Origin: SFHK01 sp964554795 | Lineage (GTDB): Bacteria > Bacillota > Clostridia > Christensenellales > Aristaeellaceae | Reading direction: 5' to 3' | Length of the DNA stretch: 64,000 nucleotides | NCBI GenBank assembly: GCA_964554795.1 | Contig: CAZKQB010000005.1 | Coordinates: 32,493 to 96,492 of the forward strand | Part shown: one piece after another, positions 1-8,429 of the stretch | Numbering within the stretch: position 1 is the stretch's first letter | How the letters are laid out: every line of letters begins with the position of its first letter | Program-made: the position numbers and the translations under genes | Notes under the pieces: model-generated | Seen by the model: the letters and a program-made list of their open reading frames with translations, nothing else | The model's database searches: none | What the model was told of the DNA's origin: nothing

Positions 1-5
1 TTCAT
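1..5 (-). CDS. second sugar ABC permease, first codons only
   Basis: A strong ribosome site (AAGGAGG on the minus strand, 15-21) overlaps the stop codon of the upstream permease and is followed after 9 bases by an ATG at 5-3. The gene then leaves the window. By position after a binding protein and a MalF-type permease it should be the MalG-type partner permease, but no coding sequence is visible to confirm this. An ATG at 10-8 is closed by a stop after two codons, so it is not the start. Confidence 0.45.
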
Positions 6-19
6 TCCATCCGGCCTCC

Positions 20-958
20 TTACGTGTGGAAGACCCGGTTGAGCACAACCGTTGTCAGCAGTACAAGTATCGCCGTAATCAGGCCGATGGCTGCGCCCTG
101 TCCAAACTCAAACAGGTTGAACGATCGGTCGTACAGCAGATATTGAAGCACGCCAGTGGTACCGCGAGGGTTTCCGCTCGTGAGCATCATTACCTGAATG
201 AATACGCCGAAGGAGCCGATGACCATGTTCACAAGCACGTAAAACGTGGTGCTCTTTAGAAGCGGCACGGTAATGTGCCAAAACTGCTGCGTCCGGCTTG
301 CACCGTCCAGCATGCCGGCCTCGTACAGCTCTGCGGGAATACCCTTCAGCCCAGCGATATAAATCACCATGGCCCAACCGATGTTCTTCCAGATACCCAG
401 CAGCCAGATGACCAGATTTGCCGTCCACGTTCGATTGAGCCACGAAACGTATTCGGGCAGCAGACCGAGCACATCCTTCAGCAGATAGTTTACTAGTCCC
501 GCGCCGCCGGCGTTGAACATATAGGCAAATACGTTTCCGACGATGACCCAGCTTGTGATGACCGGAAGATAGAAGCACGTTCGGAAGAAAAGCTGTGTGC
601 GTCGGAGTGAATTGACCATCACTGCGAACACCATGCCAAACAGCAGGATGAACGGCGTCGTGACCAGCGCGTACAGAAAGTTGTTCCGCACGGCCAGAAG
701 CAGCCGGTCGCCTGTTTCGGCAAACAGCGCAAAGTAGTTTTTGAGCCCTGCCCACACAATTGTCCTCTCTACGATGTGGTAATCGGAAAAGCTGATGCGG
801 ATGTTGAAGAGCATGGGATAAAACACGAACACACAGGCCAGAAGCAGACCTGGAAGCACAAATGGCGCGGCCGGCGCCAGATTCCGAACGCGCTTGCGGC
901 GAAGAAGCCGTGCCTCGCGAAGCATGGCTGCCTGCGGATTGTAGGTACGTGGCGTCAT
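20..958 (-). CDS. sugar ABC transporter permease, MalF type
   Basis: 312-residue inner-membrane permease of a binding-protein-dependent carbohydrate importer. An N-terminal basic stretch is followed by about six hydrophobic segments, the first near residues 29-50. The cytoplasmic EAA loop that docks the ATPase is recognisable at about residues 213-235 (EAGMLDGASRTQQFWHITVP). It lies downstream of the solute-binding protein with a stable hairpin between them, and the next permease begins immediately after. No ATPase gene is visible, so the importer probably uses a shared MsmK-type ATPase encoded elsewhere or beyond the window. With a GH66 enzyme in the same cluster, the substrate is inferred to be an alpha-1,6-gluco-oligosaccharide. 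The family call is firm; the substrate is inference. Confidence 0.88.
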   Translation of the reverse strand: MTPRTYNPQAAMLREARLLRRKRVRNLAPAAPFVLPGLLLACVFVFYPMLFNIRISFSDYHIVERTIVWAGLKNYFALFAETGDRLLLAVRNNFLYALVTTPFILLFGMVFAVMVNSLRRTQLFFRTCFYLPVITSWVIVGNVFAYMFNAGGAGLVNYLLKDVLGLLPEYVSWLNRTWTANLVIWLLGIWKNIGWAMVIYIAGLKGIPAELYEAGMLDGASRTQQFWHITVPLLKSTTFYVLVNMVIGSFGVFIQVMMLTSGNPRGTTGVLQYLLYDRSFNLFEFGQGAAIGLITAILVLLTTVVLNRVFHT

Positions 959-1011
959 GCCAATTCCCCCGATTCATGAAGAGAAGCGCCGCGCGCTTTT
1001 CTTTGCGCGGC

Positions 1012-1039
1012 CGGGGAGCCGGCTTTTTCCGGCTCCCCG
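1012..1039 (-). terminator. intercistronic hairpin between binding protein and permease
   Basis: A perfect 11-bp stem (1012-1022 with 1029-1039) has a 6-base loop and lies between the solute-binding protein and the permease. There is no long U-run after it on the minus strand. It is therefore more likely an attenuator or mRNA-stabilising structure that keeps binding-protein expression above permease expression, a common arrangement in such operons, than a full terminator. Confidence 0.6.
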
Positions 1040-1051
1040 AGGATGAAAGAC

Positions 1052-2254
1052 TTATTTCGCCAGCTCGTCGTCGATCATGGCGGCGTACTTTGTCAGCGTT
1101 GCCTGAACATCTGCATCCTCGATGAAGATTTCAGTCATGGCGTCCGTCCACAGCTGCTCCACAGAAGAAGCCTGCGGGGTAGGAATGCGGCTGCGCGCGC
1201 TTTCCAGCTGCTTCATGTACACGCTCCACTTCGGGTCAGCCTGTACTGCGTCGCTGTTTACACAGGATTTCAGCGTAGGAATTACACCAACCTTGAGAAG
1301 CTCAAGCTGTACATCCTCGCTGAGCATGAACTGCACGAAGCGGAATGCAGCGTCCTTCTTTTCGCTGCCAGAGAAGATCACGATGTTCTCGCCGCCGACC
1401 ACGGATGCGCTCTCGCCGTTCCATGTAGGAATCAGCGCTGGGACGATGCCCTTTTCATCGCTGAAGGGCGCCCACGGCCCCTCGAAGAACATGGCGTATT
1501 CGCTGTTGATGCCGTCCCATGCGTCGGGGGTACCGTCTACGTCGCGAATGGTAAACACGTGATCCGCATGTAGCTGAAGCATGGTATGGATAGCGTCCAC
1601 GCTTTCCTCGCTGTCCAGATACCCGCTCGCCTTCGTGAAGCCCTCGTCGGTCAACGTGCCGCCGAACAGCCAAAAGTAGGGGTATAGATCCCAGTCACCC
1701 AAGCCGGAAACGTTCAGCTTGTACTGACCGTCGGCCTTATCCATACACGCTTCAACGAACTCCTCCATCGTGGCGGGCGCTTCTTCGAGGCCTAGCTCCT
1801 TCAGTACATTCAGGTTGATGACGGCTGCCTTGCAGTTGGTATTGAGCGGAAGGCCGTAGTAATGACCGTTCCACAGATTGGTGGACAGCGGGCCGTCCAG
1901 TACGGCGTTCTTCAGTGCATCGAAGCCCTCGATTTCATCCATGGCAACGATGCCGCCCAGCTTGGCGTACGCGCTGGTTTTGGTAATGTCTACGCGCGCC
2001 ACGTCAGGAACCATGCCGGTGCCCAGCGCAGTTACGAGCATCTGATTGAAGTCTCCGCTTTGACGGACGGCTTCTACTCGGATGTCCGGGTTCGCAGCCT
2101 CGAACATGGGAATGATCACGTCGTCAATGACCGGCGTTTCGGTGTCGCCATAGGTATGCCAGAAGGTGATGGTGACCGGCTCCTCGGCGTTCGCTGCGGA
2201 GCATACGCCAAGCGTCAGAACGAATGCCAGAAGCAGAGTAAGCAACTTTTTCAT
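1052..2254 (-). CDS. extracellular solute-binding protein, sugar ABC importer
   Basis: 400-residue family-1 solute-binding protein. A signal peptide ends near residue 23 (motif ANA before EE). The mature protein opens with VTITFWHTYGD, the usual first strand of this family, and keeps the typical GINSEYAMFFEGPW region. The cysteine near the end of the signal peptide does not sit in a good lipobox, so I cannot say whether the protein is lipid-anchored or cleaved by signal peptidase I. The ATG is preceded by AAGGAGGGA. It lies between the GH66 gene and the permease on the same strand and probably captures products of the GH66 enzyme. Its ligand is inferred from context only. Confidence 0.88.
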   Translation of the reverse strand: MKKLLTLLLAFVLTLGVCSAANAEEPVTITFWHTYGDTETPVIDDVIIPMFEAANPDIRVEAVRQSGDFNQMLVTALGTGMVPDVARVDITKTSAYAKLGGIVAMDEIEGFDALKNAVLDGPLSTNLWNGHYYGLPLNTNCKAAVINLNVLKELGLEEAPATMEEFVEACMDKADGQYKLNVSGLGDWDLYPYFWLFGGTLTDEGFTKASGYLDSEESVDAIHTMLQLHADHVFTIRDVDGTPDAWDGINSEYAMFFEGPWAPFSDEKGIVPALIPTWNGESASVVGGENIVIFSGSEKKDAAFRFVQFMLSEDVQLELLKVGVIPTLKSCVNSDAVQADPKWSVYMKQLESARSRIPTPQASSVEQLWTDAMTEIFIEDADVQATLTKYAAMIDDELAK

Positions 2255-2286
2255 GGTAGTTCCCTCCTTCTATTTTTTCATGCGCT

Positions 2287-4062
2287 TCAGCGCAGGAAAA
2301 TCAGATTCCAGTATTCCAGTGTTGGCTGCGTGAATTCGATGTACGCGCCGTCTGCATCGCACCCGGTCTGGAAATCCAGCCGCAGGGGAACTGGCGATTC
2401 GCCATCGGGCGAGGCAAGCCAGACCTCTTGGGTAGGGTAATCCGTGTACAAGCGCGTCTTCACGTTTTTGTGCGGTGTGGGCGGATTTTTCGTCTGTTCC
2501 TCGTCGCGCCAGCCGTCGTCCGTACCCGTTAAATTCAGAAAATGATAAACCTCTGTGGAAGAGTCCGCCTTGGAGAAGGACCACACGGTGTCGCCTCGGC
2601 CATCCGCACTGACCGGCAGTTCTTCCAGCCGCACATTTCGCGAAATAGGACGCTGCCCGTCGCGCAGAAGATTTTCGTAGGCGACAAGGAAGTCATACAA
2701 CCGCCCGACTGCATTTTGCAGATCATTGCTCATGTGCTTTTTGCCGTCCGATGGGAAGTATTCGTCTGACAGCATGTTCCCACCGTTGCCAAGCTCGATC
2801 CGGCTTCCGCCGGAGGCGAACACTACGCAGTCGAGCATCCGTACGGCAGACGGGTTGAATGTGGATTTTGGGTTGCGATAGTTCACATAGGCCGCTACGA
2901 TCAGCGACTTGCCGCCGCTCTGCTCGCAGGCATCGAGAATGGCTCGGTGCAGCGTGTAGTAGTCGTCGTACAGTTGACCGTTCGAATTGCGGTCCCACGG
3001 CCAGAATTCGGTGTACAGCACGTCGACCGCGCTGACGTTCACATTTTCAATGCCCTGCGCGCCTACGGGGTTGAAGGCGAGGTACTTTTCTCCGATGGCT
3101 GCTTTCGCGGCGTTCAGGAAGGACGTGTAGCTGTCCTTTACCAGATAGATGGGCTTTCCATCTGCGTCGTAGCCCAGCGGTCCGCCGTCGGTTGCGCGCA
3201 TGGGGCCGTTTTCGCCGATGGTGTCTCCGTGCCAGCCGTCAAAGTCAAAGGCCTCAAAAACCCGGTTTTCCTGCTCGAAAATGTATTTCTGCCAGCTCGG
3301 GTTCAAAGGGTTGAAGTATTGCAGAATGCCGACCGGTCCTAAGGCTGCGTCCATATCGCAGGTAAAATCCACGCCATTTGCCCGAACCAGTCGCCAGTCG
3401 GCCTGCACGCCGGAGTTGTCGATTCGGTAGGTTTCGTTGGCGGCATAGATCATGTTGTATGCCATGCAGGACATACCACGGTCATGCGCCGCGCGGAGAT
3501 ACGCGCGCACCGTGTCGCCTGAGATCCAGCGGCCAGACCAATCCTCCCACCCGGACAGGTCGTCTGCCAGTGGGCGATGATGCCGGTATTGCCAGTCATA
3601 AAACTGAACGCCGTTCAGGTGATAGCGCGCCATTTCGTTTGCCTTGCTCTCCACATCGGCAGACGGCGTATAATCCCAGACATACCCGTAGCGCGGAAAT
3701 TTTGTCCATGAGGTGGAAACGTCCACCGCCGTGAAGGCCGAGGATAGAACCTTCTGCTGCTTGTCCAGCGCTTCAACATTAAGCGCGTAGCCGCGCCCGT
3801 CTGTGTCCGGCATTGAAAGCAAAAAATGATCTGAGGCGGGTGCCTGCCAGTCCAGAACGCATTTTTCCAGCGAATACAGGCATGCGTGAATTGTAGTCGC
3901 CTCTGTCGGAAGCGCTTCCAGAAAGACTGTCGCTATTTCGCCCGGTGCATACATGCTTTTTTCCGTGCGGCAGACCATGGTTTCATCCCCTCTTGCAGAA
4001 TGCACGCTCGCAAGCAGTGAAAGAAAAGCGAGCGTCCATAGCCATCGTTGTATCGGATTCAT
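2287..4062 (-). CDS. secreted GH66 dextranase-type glycoside hydrolase
   Basis: 591 residues with an N-terminal signal-like hydrophobic segment (about residues 8-22). A beta-rich N-domain is followed by a TIM barrel opening with YGYVWDYTPS and the run NGVQFYDWQYRHHRPL, characteristic of GH66 dextranases and cycloisomaltooligosaccharide glucanotransferases. The aspartate in FDGWHGDTIG (about residue 279) and the glutamate in YTEFWPWD (about residue 351) are the likely nucleophile and acid/base, with roughly the spacing expected for the family. A C-terminal beta domain follows. The sequence does not show whether it hydrolyses dextran or makes cyclic products; I see no inserted carbohydrate-binding module of the glucanotransferase type. 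A palindromic operator lies just upstream, and importer genes follow. Confidence 0.85.
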   Translation of the reverse strand: MNPIQRWLWTLAFLSLLASVHSARGDETMVCRTEKSMYAPGEIATVFLEALPTEATTIHACLYSLEKCVLDWQAPASDHFLLSMPDTDGRGYALNVEALDKQQKVLSSAFTAVDVSTSWTKFPRYGYVWDYTPSADVESKANEMARYHLNGVQFYDWQYRHHRPLADDLSGWEDWSGRWISGDTVRAYLRAAHDRGMSCMAYNMIYAANETYRIDNSGVQADWRLVRANGVDFTCDMDAALGPVGILQYFNPLNPSWQKYIFEQENRVFEAFDFDGWHGDTIGENGPMRATDGGPLGYDADGKPIYLVKDSYTSFLNAAKAAIGEKYLAFNPVGAQGIENVNVSAVDVLYTEFWPWDRNSNGQLYDDYYTLHRAILDACEQSGGKSLIVAAYVNYRNPKSTFNPSAVRMLDCVVFASGGSRIELGNGGNMLSDEYFPSDGKKHMSNDLQNAVGRLYDFLVAYENLLRDGQRPISRNVRLEELPVSADGRGDTVWSFSKADSSTEVYHFLNLTGTDDGWRDEEQTKNPPTPHKNVKTRLYTDYPTQEVWLASPDGESPVPLRLDFQTGCDADGAYIEFTQPTLEYWNLIFLR

Positions 4063-4120
4063 GCTGGTTTCTCTCTCTTTTCGAAGAAAGGATATCAGAC
4101 TTCACTGAAAATGTCCATAT

Positions 4121-4134
4121 GTTATGCGCATAAC
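4121..4134. promoter_or_regulatory. LacI-type operator upstream of the GH66 gene
   Basis: GTTATGCGCATAAC is a perfect 14-bp palindrome about 60 bases upstream of the GH66 start. It shares its core TGTTATGCGC.TAAC with a second palindrome at the start of the adjacent LacI-type regulator. A centred CG with symmetric arms is the usual form of LacI-family operators. The regulator is therefore inferred to repress this promoter. Confidence 0.75.
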
Positions 4135-4181
4135 CATCAAAAATATCGAATTTATACAAATAAATTTGTAGAAAACGGCAA

Positions 4182-5204
4182 CTACCGAAGGTCGAGGACG
4201 CTGCGCCCCTTCACGACGCGCGCGGGCAGCGTAACGGCGCAGGGTTCCTTTGTCGTTTTGTCAAGAATACCAAACAGCACGCGCAACGCGGTTTCTGCCT
4301 TGGCGGAAACGTTCTGGTGCACGGTGGTCAGCCTCGGGCGAATCACACGGGAAAGAATATTGTCGTCAAAGCCGGTGACGGAAATGTCCTCCGGCACCCG
4401 CAGGCCGTGATCTAGAAAGAAATCCATGGCCTCTACGGCATAGTAATCTGATATGAACATCAGCGCCGTCGCTTCGCGTTCGCGCACCCGATCGATCAGG
4501 CGGCGATAATCCGCCGGCCGGCGCTTGCGATCCTTCGATATGCAGAAATATGCGTCCTCCGACCACGAAAGCCTGCGGGTCTCCAGCGCGCCTATGTGAC
4601 CGCGCAGCCTTCGAGCGTCAACGCCCCAGAGCGTCGGCTGGTCGCCAACAAAGAGAATCCGGCGGTGCCCCAGCTTTAGAAGATACTCGGTCATCAGCTG
4701 CATGCCGCGCTCATCCTCAAGGCCAACGTTGTTATATTGCTCTCCGTCGTCAAAATAACAGTCTACGAACACGATAGGCTTGCGCGTCGCCTGTATGAGC
4801 TCGCGGCATTGATTGGCCTGCAGGCCCATCACGATCAGTCCCACGGCGTTCCATGTCTGCGAAATGCGGTGAATTTCTGCGGCGTTCTGCGCTGCGTGGA
4901 GCATGGTGTAATAGCCTCGCGAACGAATGGAGTTTTCCAGCGCCGCGATCATTTCGCTGACGAAGGGATCCTGAAGCGCAAATTTCTCCTCCCGATTCGG
5001 GTAATTGGTAATCACGCCGACGATTTCGCTGTCGCCCTTTGCCAGCATTCGCGCACCCATGTTGGGAATGTACTGATATTGCTCCAGCTTCTGGCGAATG
5101 AGCTGCGCCGTCTCCGGCGCCATTTTTTCCAGATGACCGTGAATTACGTTGGAGACTGTAGCGGTGGAAACATTTAACGAATTGGCAATTTCCTTAATGG
5201 TCAT
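4182..5204 (-). CDS. LacI/GalR-family transcriptional regulator
   Basis: 340 residues. The N-terminal helix-turn-helix (MTIKEIANSLNVSTATVSNVIHG) and hinge are classic LacI family. They are followed by a periplasmic-binding-protein-like sugar sensor domain; VVGVITNYP-type and TEYLLKLGHRRILFVG segments are visible, and DNILSRVIRPRLTTVHQN fits the C-terminal core. It sits directly upstream of and co-oriented with the GH66, binding-protein and permease genes, so it is presumably their local regulator, with an oligosaccharide as inducer. The ribosome site lies inside a near-perfect 26-bp palindrome, which points to autoregulation. Whether it represses or activates is inferred from the family. Confidence 0.9.
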   Translation of the reverse strand: MTIKEIANSLNVSTATVSNVIHGHLEKMAPETAQLIRQKLEQYQYIPNMGARMLAKGDSEIVGVITNYPNREEKFALQDPFVSEMIAALENSIRSRGYYTMLHAAQNAAEIHRISQTWNAVGLIVMGLQANQCRELIQATRKPIVFVDCYFDDGEQYNNVGLEDERGMQLMTEYLLKLGHRRILFVGDQPTLWGVDARRLRGHIGALETRRLSWSEDAYFCISKDRKRRPADYRRLIDRVREREATALMFISDYYAVEAMDFFLDHGLRVPEDISVTGFDDNILSRVIRPRLTTVHQNVSAKAETALRVLFGILDKTTKEPCAVTLPARVVKGRSVLDLR

Positions 5205-5212
5205 AAAAACAT

Positions 5213-5238
5213 CTCCCTGTTATGCGCGTAACAGGGAG
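5213..5238. promoter_or_regulatory. LacI-type operator overlapping the regulator's ribosome site
   Basis: A 26-bp inverted repeat (core CTGTTATGCGCGTAACAG) pairs at 12 of 13 positions. It covers the AGGGAG ribosome site of the LacI-type regulator, whose start is at 5204. Its core matches the perfect palindrome at 4121-4134. Bound protein would block the regulator's own expression. Confidence 0.75.
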
Positions 5239-5264
5239 AGTATAACCGGAAATTCAATGCGTTG

Positions 5265-6233
5265 TCAAGTCAGCTGCGCGGCTGTGCGCTGTGTTTTCAG
5301 AAATGCCTCGTGCTGGGCGCGGCTTTCGGTGATGAATTCATGCGTCAGATAGGCAGGCTGAATCTCACGAATCAGCTCTGCCGCAGCGGGCGTTTCGAAC
5401 GGCTTGTGCGGGTCGATTTTCAAAATCCATTCATACGCGTTGCCCAGTCGGGTCCAATAGTCGCCGTCCTGCGGAATATGTGCTTTCAGCATGGCTCGAA
5501 CGGCGTCGCCGGTTGCGCCGAAATTCATATGCAGTCCACGCACGCGGCTTGCAAGCGAGCCGTGCGCATCCATCTGGCGGAGAATGTAGTCCGCGCCATC
5601 GCGTTCGTCCGTCAGGCGAAGCTCGGCGTGCATTAGGTGTCCGGTGTCAAGCATGATGCCGGTTTTGGGGTAGCGCACGACCTCCAGCATCCGGCGCGTC
5701 ATTTCCGGGCGCGTGAACGTAAAGCCCGGCCACCACAGGTTTTCCAGCAGCAGCTCAAAGGAATAGGCGCGCCCTTCCATTGCTCGGTTCAGTAGCTCGG
5801 CGGAGGCGTCGATGATCTCCTCGTCCGTATGCTCAAAGCGATAGGAAATCGTCTCGCGTATGGACACGTCCGAAACGTGGAACACTACATACTTTACGTG
5901 GAGCGATTCGGCAAAGTCCAGCTGTCGGCGGAAAAAATCGATGATAGCCTCCGGCGTTTCGCCGCCAAAACGATCGTACGCAGCCTGAAGCGAGCCGAAC
6001 TCCTGCATGACGGCTTCTTCTTTACCGCGGAAAAAATCGACCCAGCAAGGGAAATAGCCCAGATGAAGCCCGGGCACCGCATCCGGCGGCAGGAAGGAAA
6101 GCGTATTTTCACCCCATGGCATGACCTCCAGGCCGTCCAGCGAAAATGCACGCAGAAATGCGCGCACGTCGTCTGAGTCCCGGTAGCGTTCAAGGTCGTA
6201 TACCGTGTTTGTGAGATTTGTCGTTTCAATCAT
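5265..6233 (-). CDS. xylose-isomerase-like TIM-barrel protein at end of cobamide operon
   Basis: 322 residues resembling sugar phosphate isomerase/epimerase proteins of the AP-endonuclease-2 superfamily. Visible metal-site candidates are the histidine in VVFHVSD (about residue 125), the glutamate in LLLENLW, the DTGHLMHAE motif near residue 198 and the histidine in GLHMNF. Its ATG overlaps the stop of cobC (ATGA), so it is translationally coupled to the last recognised cobamide gene, but it is not one of the standard nucleotide-loop enzymes. The substrate is unknown. It may act on a ribosyl or lower-ligand intermediate, or simply be co-transcribed. Confidence 0.75.
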   Translation of the reverse strand: MIETTNLTNTVYDLERYRDSDDVRAFLRAFSLDGLEVMPWGENTLSFLPPDAVPGLHLGYFPCWVDFFRGKEEAVMQEFGSLQAAYDRFGGETPEAIIDFFRRQLDFAESLHVKYVVFHVSDVSIRETISYRFEHTDEEIIDASAELLNRAMEGRAYSFELLLENLWWPGFTFTRPEMTRRMLEVVRYPKTGIMLDTGHLMHAELRLTDERDGADYILRQMDAHGSLASRVRGLHMNFGATGDAVRAMLKAHIPQDGDYWTRLGNAYEWILKIDPHKPFETPAAAELIREIQPAYLTHEFITESRAQHEAFLKTQRTAAQLT

Positions 6234-6799
6234 ACGTCAAAGCCTTCTCCCTTGTACAGCAGCCTGCCGCCATCCAGCGCGCAGCGCAGGCAGCCGCCTG
6301 CGCCTACGTGCCACGACCAATAGTCTCTCCGTGGCTCGCCAAGCTCACTCATCAGTGCCATGATCGTGCCGCCGTGCGCCACGATTACCAGCGGCTCGTT
6401 ATTATCCGCTGTGCAGATGCGTTCAAACGCCTGTACCGTGCGTGCGACAAAGCTGCGACGGTTCTCGCCGCCCGGGCAATTGCCCTCGCACATGTCGTCC
6501 ACCCATGCGCGATACGCTGCGTCGTTCTTCATGTCGTCAGCAGAACGGTTTTCGAATGCGCCGAAGTCCATTTCACGAAGGCCGTCTGCAACGATTTGCC
6601 GTGCACCGGGAAACAGAATTGCCGCCGTCTCCTGTGCGCGCAGAAGCGGGCTCACATACACGGCTTCAATGCCCGTCAGCGGAGATGCCGAGAGCGCCGC
6701 GCGTCCCTCCGGGCAGAGCGGCTCGTCTGTCTGACCGATATAGCGCCTGCGGCGGTTGCCCTCGGTCAGCCCGTGACGAATGAGGTACACGCGCCTCAT
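6230..6799 (-). CDS. cobC: alpha-ribazole phosphatase, histidine phosphatase family
   Basis: 189 residues. The RHG motif of the histidine phosphatase superfamily is at residues 7-9 (VYLIRHGLTEGN), a distal REMDFG acid motif is present, and the second catalytic histidine is in VIVAHGG. In an operon with cobT, cobU and cobS the expected substrate is alpha-ribazole-5'-phosphate, or the adenosylcobalamin-phosphate made by CobS. The start at 6799 is chosen because it overlaps the upstream stop as ATGA; a longer reading to 6823 would run into that gene. The superfamily is certain. The specific substrate rests on operon context. Confidence 0.85.
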   Translation of the reverse strand: MRRVYLIRHGLTEGNRRRRYIGQTDEPLCPEGRAALSASPLTGIEAVYVSPLLRAQETAAILFPGARQIVADGLREMDFGAFENRSADDMKNDAAYRAWVDDMCEGNCPGGENRRSFVARTVQAFERICTADNNEPLVIVAHGGTIMALMSELGEPRRDYWSWHVGAGGCLRCALDGGRLLYKGEGFDV

Positions 6800-7140
6800 T
6801 TCAGCACCTGCGGAAGTCCGCATACCATGCGCACAACGCGTTCGGCTTCTGCCGCGAGCTGGTTTACTAGCCGCCCCGTCTGTTCCCGCGTTTCGCGCTC
6901 GTTTCGATCCATCGGAACGATGCCGCTGCCTACCTCGCAGACAATCACGGCATCCTTTTCAAGCAGCGCGTCAAACAGTGCCTGTGCGTTCTCCGGCGCG
7001 CGTGCTACAAGATTTTGAAGGTTGTAAACCACCGGTCGTTCGTCAATGACCGCGTCTGCCATCTGCTCATCCGTGTAGCCCAGAGCTTGCCGTGCATATG
7101 TGCGCTTGCCTGAGGCGATGCCGCCCGTAATCAGTATCAT
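6796..7140 (-). CDS. short CobU-like P-loop protein, second paralog
   Basis: 114 residues. The N-terminus ILITGGIASGKRTYARQAL is a CobU-type P-loop with Arg-Thr after the lysine. The C-terminal half (CEVGSGIVPMDRNERETREQTGRLVNQLAA...CGLPQVLK) follows the typical CobU end (EVGSGIVP...R...GR.NQ...GLP..LK). The middle, where normal CobU proteins carry the histidine that becomes guanylylated, is missing or unrecognisable. The full-length cobU is two genes upstream. It begins directly after the cobS stop with a GGGAGG ribosome site. It could be a degenerate duplicate, a subunit, or a kinase-only form; guanylyltransferase activity looks unlikely. Confidence 0.7.
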   Translation of the reverse strand: MILITGGIASGKRTYARQALGYTDEQMADAVIDERPVVYNLQNLVARAPENAQALFDALLEKDAVIVCEVGSGIVPMDRNERETREQTGRLVNQLAAEAERVVRMVCGLPQVLK

Positions 7141-7902
7141 TCAGATGCCTCCCAGATTGATGGCTACCAGCATGAATAGCTCTGCCAGCGCCAGAAAATA
7201 GCCGCTCAAGTCTCCACTCATGCCGCCAAACTGTCTTGTACAGATTCGGTATAGTCGGGCTGCTGCCAATCCCGCTGCCAGCGGAAGCAGAAGTCCACGC
7301 GCGCCGCACAGCACAGCCAGCCCCGCGCTTATGGCGACAATCCAGATGCCCAGCAGCCAAAGGCATAGCCGCTTGTCTGCCGACGCACGGAATGTGGACA
7401 GAAGTCCGCGCCCGTCCGTTCCCGGATACGCCAGCGAACAGAATCCGCTCACTGCGCGTGACAGGGCAAACATACCCATTAGCGCGCCTGAGGTTTGCAG
7501 GTCATCCTTTATCGTCGTGTTCAGCGCCAGTGCTGCTACAAGATATACGCCCACGTAGATTACGGCAAACGCACCGGCGTGCGGATCCTTCAGAATTTCG
7601 CGCTTGCGCGCAGGCTCGGAATAGCTGCTCAATGCGTCCACGGTGTCGGCGAAGCCGTCCAGATGAATGCCGCCGGTCACCAGAATCGGAAGAATTGTCA
7701 TGGCTGCTCCGCGAAGCAGCGCCGGTGAGTTAAAGTACGCGCACAGAAGGCGAAGAAGCATCATCAGTGCGCCGATTGCAAGCCCGACCAGCGGAAATGC
7801 GGGAAGCATATATCGCATGTTGTCCTCTTCCCATTTCACGCGTGGCATCGGCAGACGTGAAAACATCTGAAACGCGGTTACGATCGAACGAAGTGCCTTC
7901 AC
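7141..7902 (-). CDS. cobS: adenosylcobinamide-GDP ribazoletransferase
   Basis: 253-residue polytopic membrane enzyme that joins adenosylcobinamide-GDP to alpha-ribazole (or its phosphate). The family markers RLPMPRVKW near the N-terminus, GGIHLDGFADTVDAL (the conserved acidic motif, about residue 80), the KDPHAGAFAV segment and the C-terminal FGGMSGDLSGY are all present. About six hydrophobic segments are seen. The start is the GTG at 7902 overlapping the cobU stop (GTGA) behind AAGGGAGG; upstream ATGs would overlap cobU further. The usual family length is about 250 residues. Confidence 0.93.
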   Translation of the reverse strand: MKALRSIVTAFQMFSRLPMPRVKWEEDNMRYMLPAFPLVGLAIGALMMLLRLLCAYFNSPALLRGAAMTILPILVTGGIHLDGFADTVDALSSYSEPARKREILKDPHAGAFAVIYVGVYLVAALALNTTIKDDLQTSGALMGMFALSRAVSGFCSLAYPGTDGRGLLSTFRASADKRLCLWLLGIWIVAISAGLAVLCGARGLLLPLAAGLAAARLYRICTRQFGGMSGDLSGYFLALAELFMLVAINLGGI

Positions 7903-8420
7903 GCTCGTCCTCCCTTCAGCCAGATAGGCTGGCCGCAGACGACCTCGCATACCCTGTCGGCCATTTCTGCGATGCGGCAGCCAAGCCGGCCCATAAGCTG
8001 CATATACCGCTCAGTGCCCTCGCCGTATTTACGTCCGTCCGAACCCACCTCATTCGTAACGATTATCAGATTTGCGGCACGGCGCGCCAGAGAATGTAGG
8101 CCGTCCATGCAGCGCGCCTCAGCGTTTTCTCCGGCGCCGTCCGGCTCGAACATTTCGTTTGCTACCAGATTTCCCAGACATTCGAGCAGTACGCTCGCGC
8201 CCTCCGGCAGAGGGATACCTCCGATATCGACGCTCTTTTCTAGCGTCTCGAAGCCCTTTCCGGCGCGCAGCTGTCGATGGCGCGCAATGCGCCGCTCGGC
8301 GTCCTCGCCGTAGGGGATCATTGTGGCGACGTATATGCGAGGCCGGGGATACAGAAGCATCTGCGCTTCCGCAAGGGTACTCTTCCCGCAGCCGGAGCCG
8401 CCGGTAATCAATGTAATCAT
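7899..8420 (-). CDS. cobU: adenosylcobinamide kinase / guanylyltransferase
   Basis: 173 residues. The P-loop ITLITGGSGCGKSTLAE is at the N-terminus. The ERRIARHRQLRAGKGFETLEK region contains the His-Arg motif where GMP becomes attached. ECLGNLVANEMF and TNEVGSDGRKYGEGTERYMQLMGRLG are family segments. It phosphorylates adenosylcobinamide and transfers GMP to it, activating the corrinoid for CobS. It begins 9 bases after the cobT stop and overlaps the cobS start. Length is normal for the family. Confidence 0.93.
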   Translation of the reverse strand: MITLITGGSGCGKSTLAEAQMLLYPRPRIYVATMIPYGEDAERRIARHRQLRAGKGFETLEKSVDIGGIPLPEGASVLLECLGNLVANEMFEPDGAGENAEARCMDGLHSLARRAANLIIVTNEVGSDGRKYGEGTERYMQLMGRLGCRIAEMADRVCEVVCGQPIWLKGGRA

Positions 8421-8429
8421 GCAAAGCCC

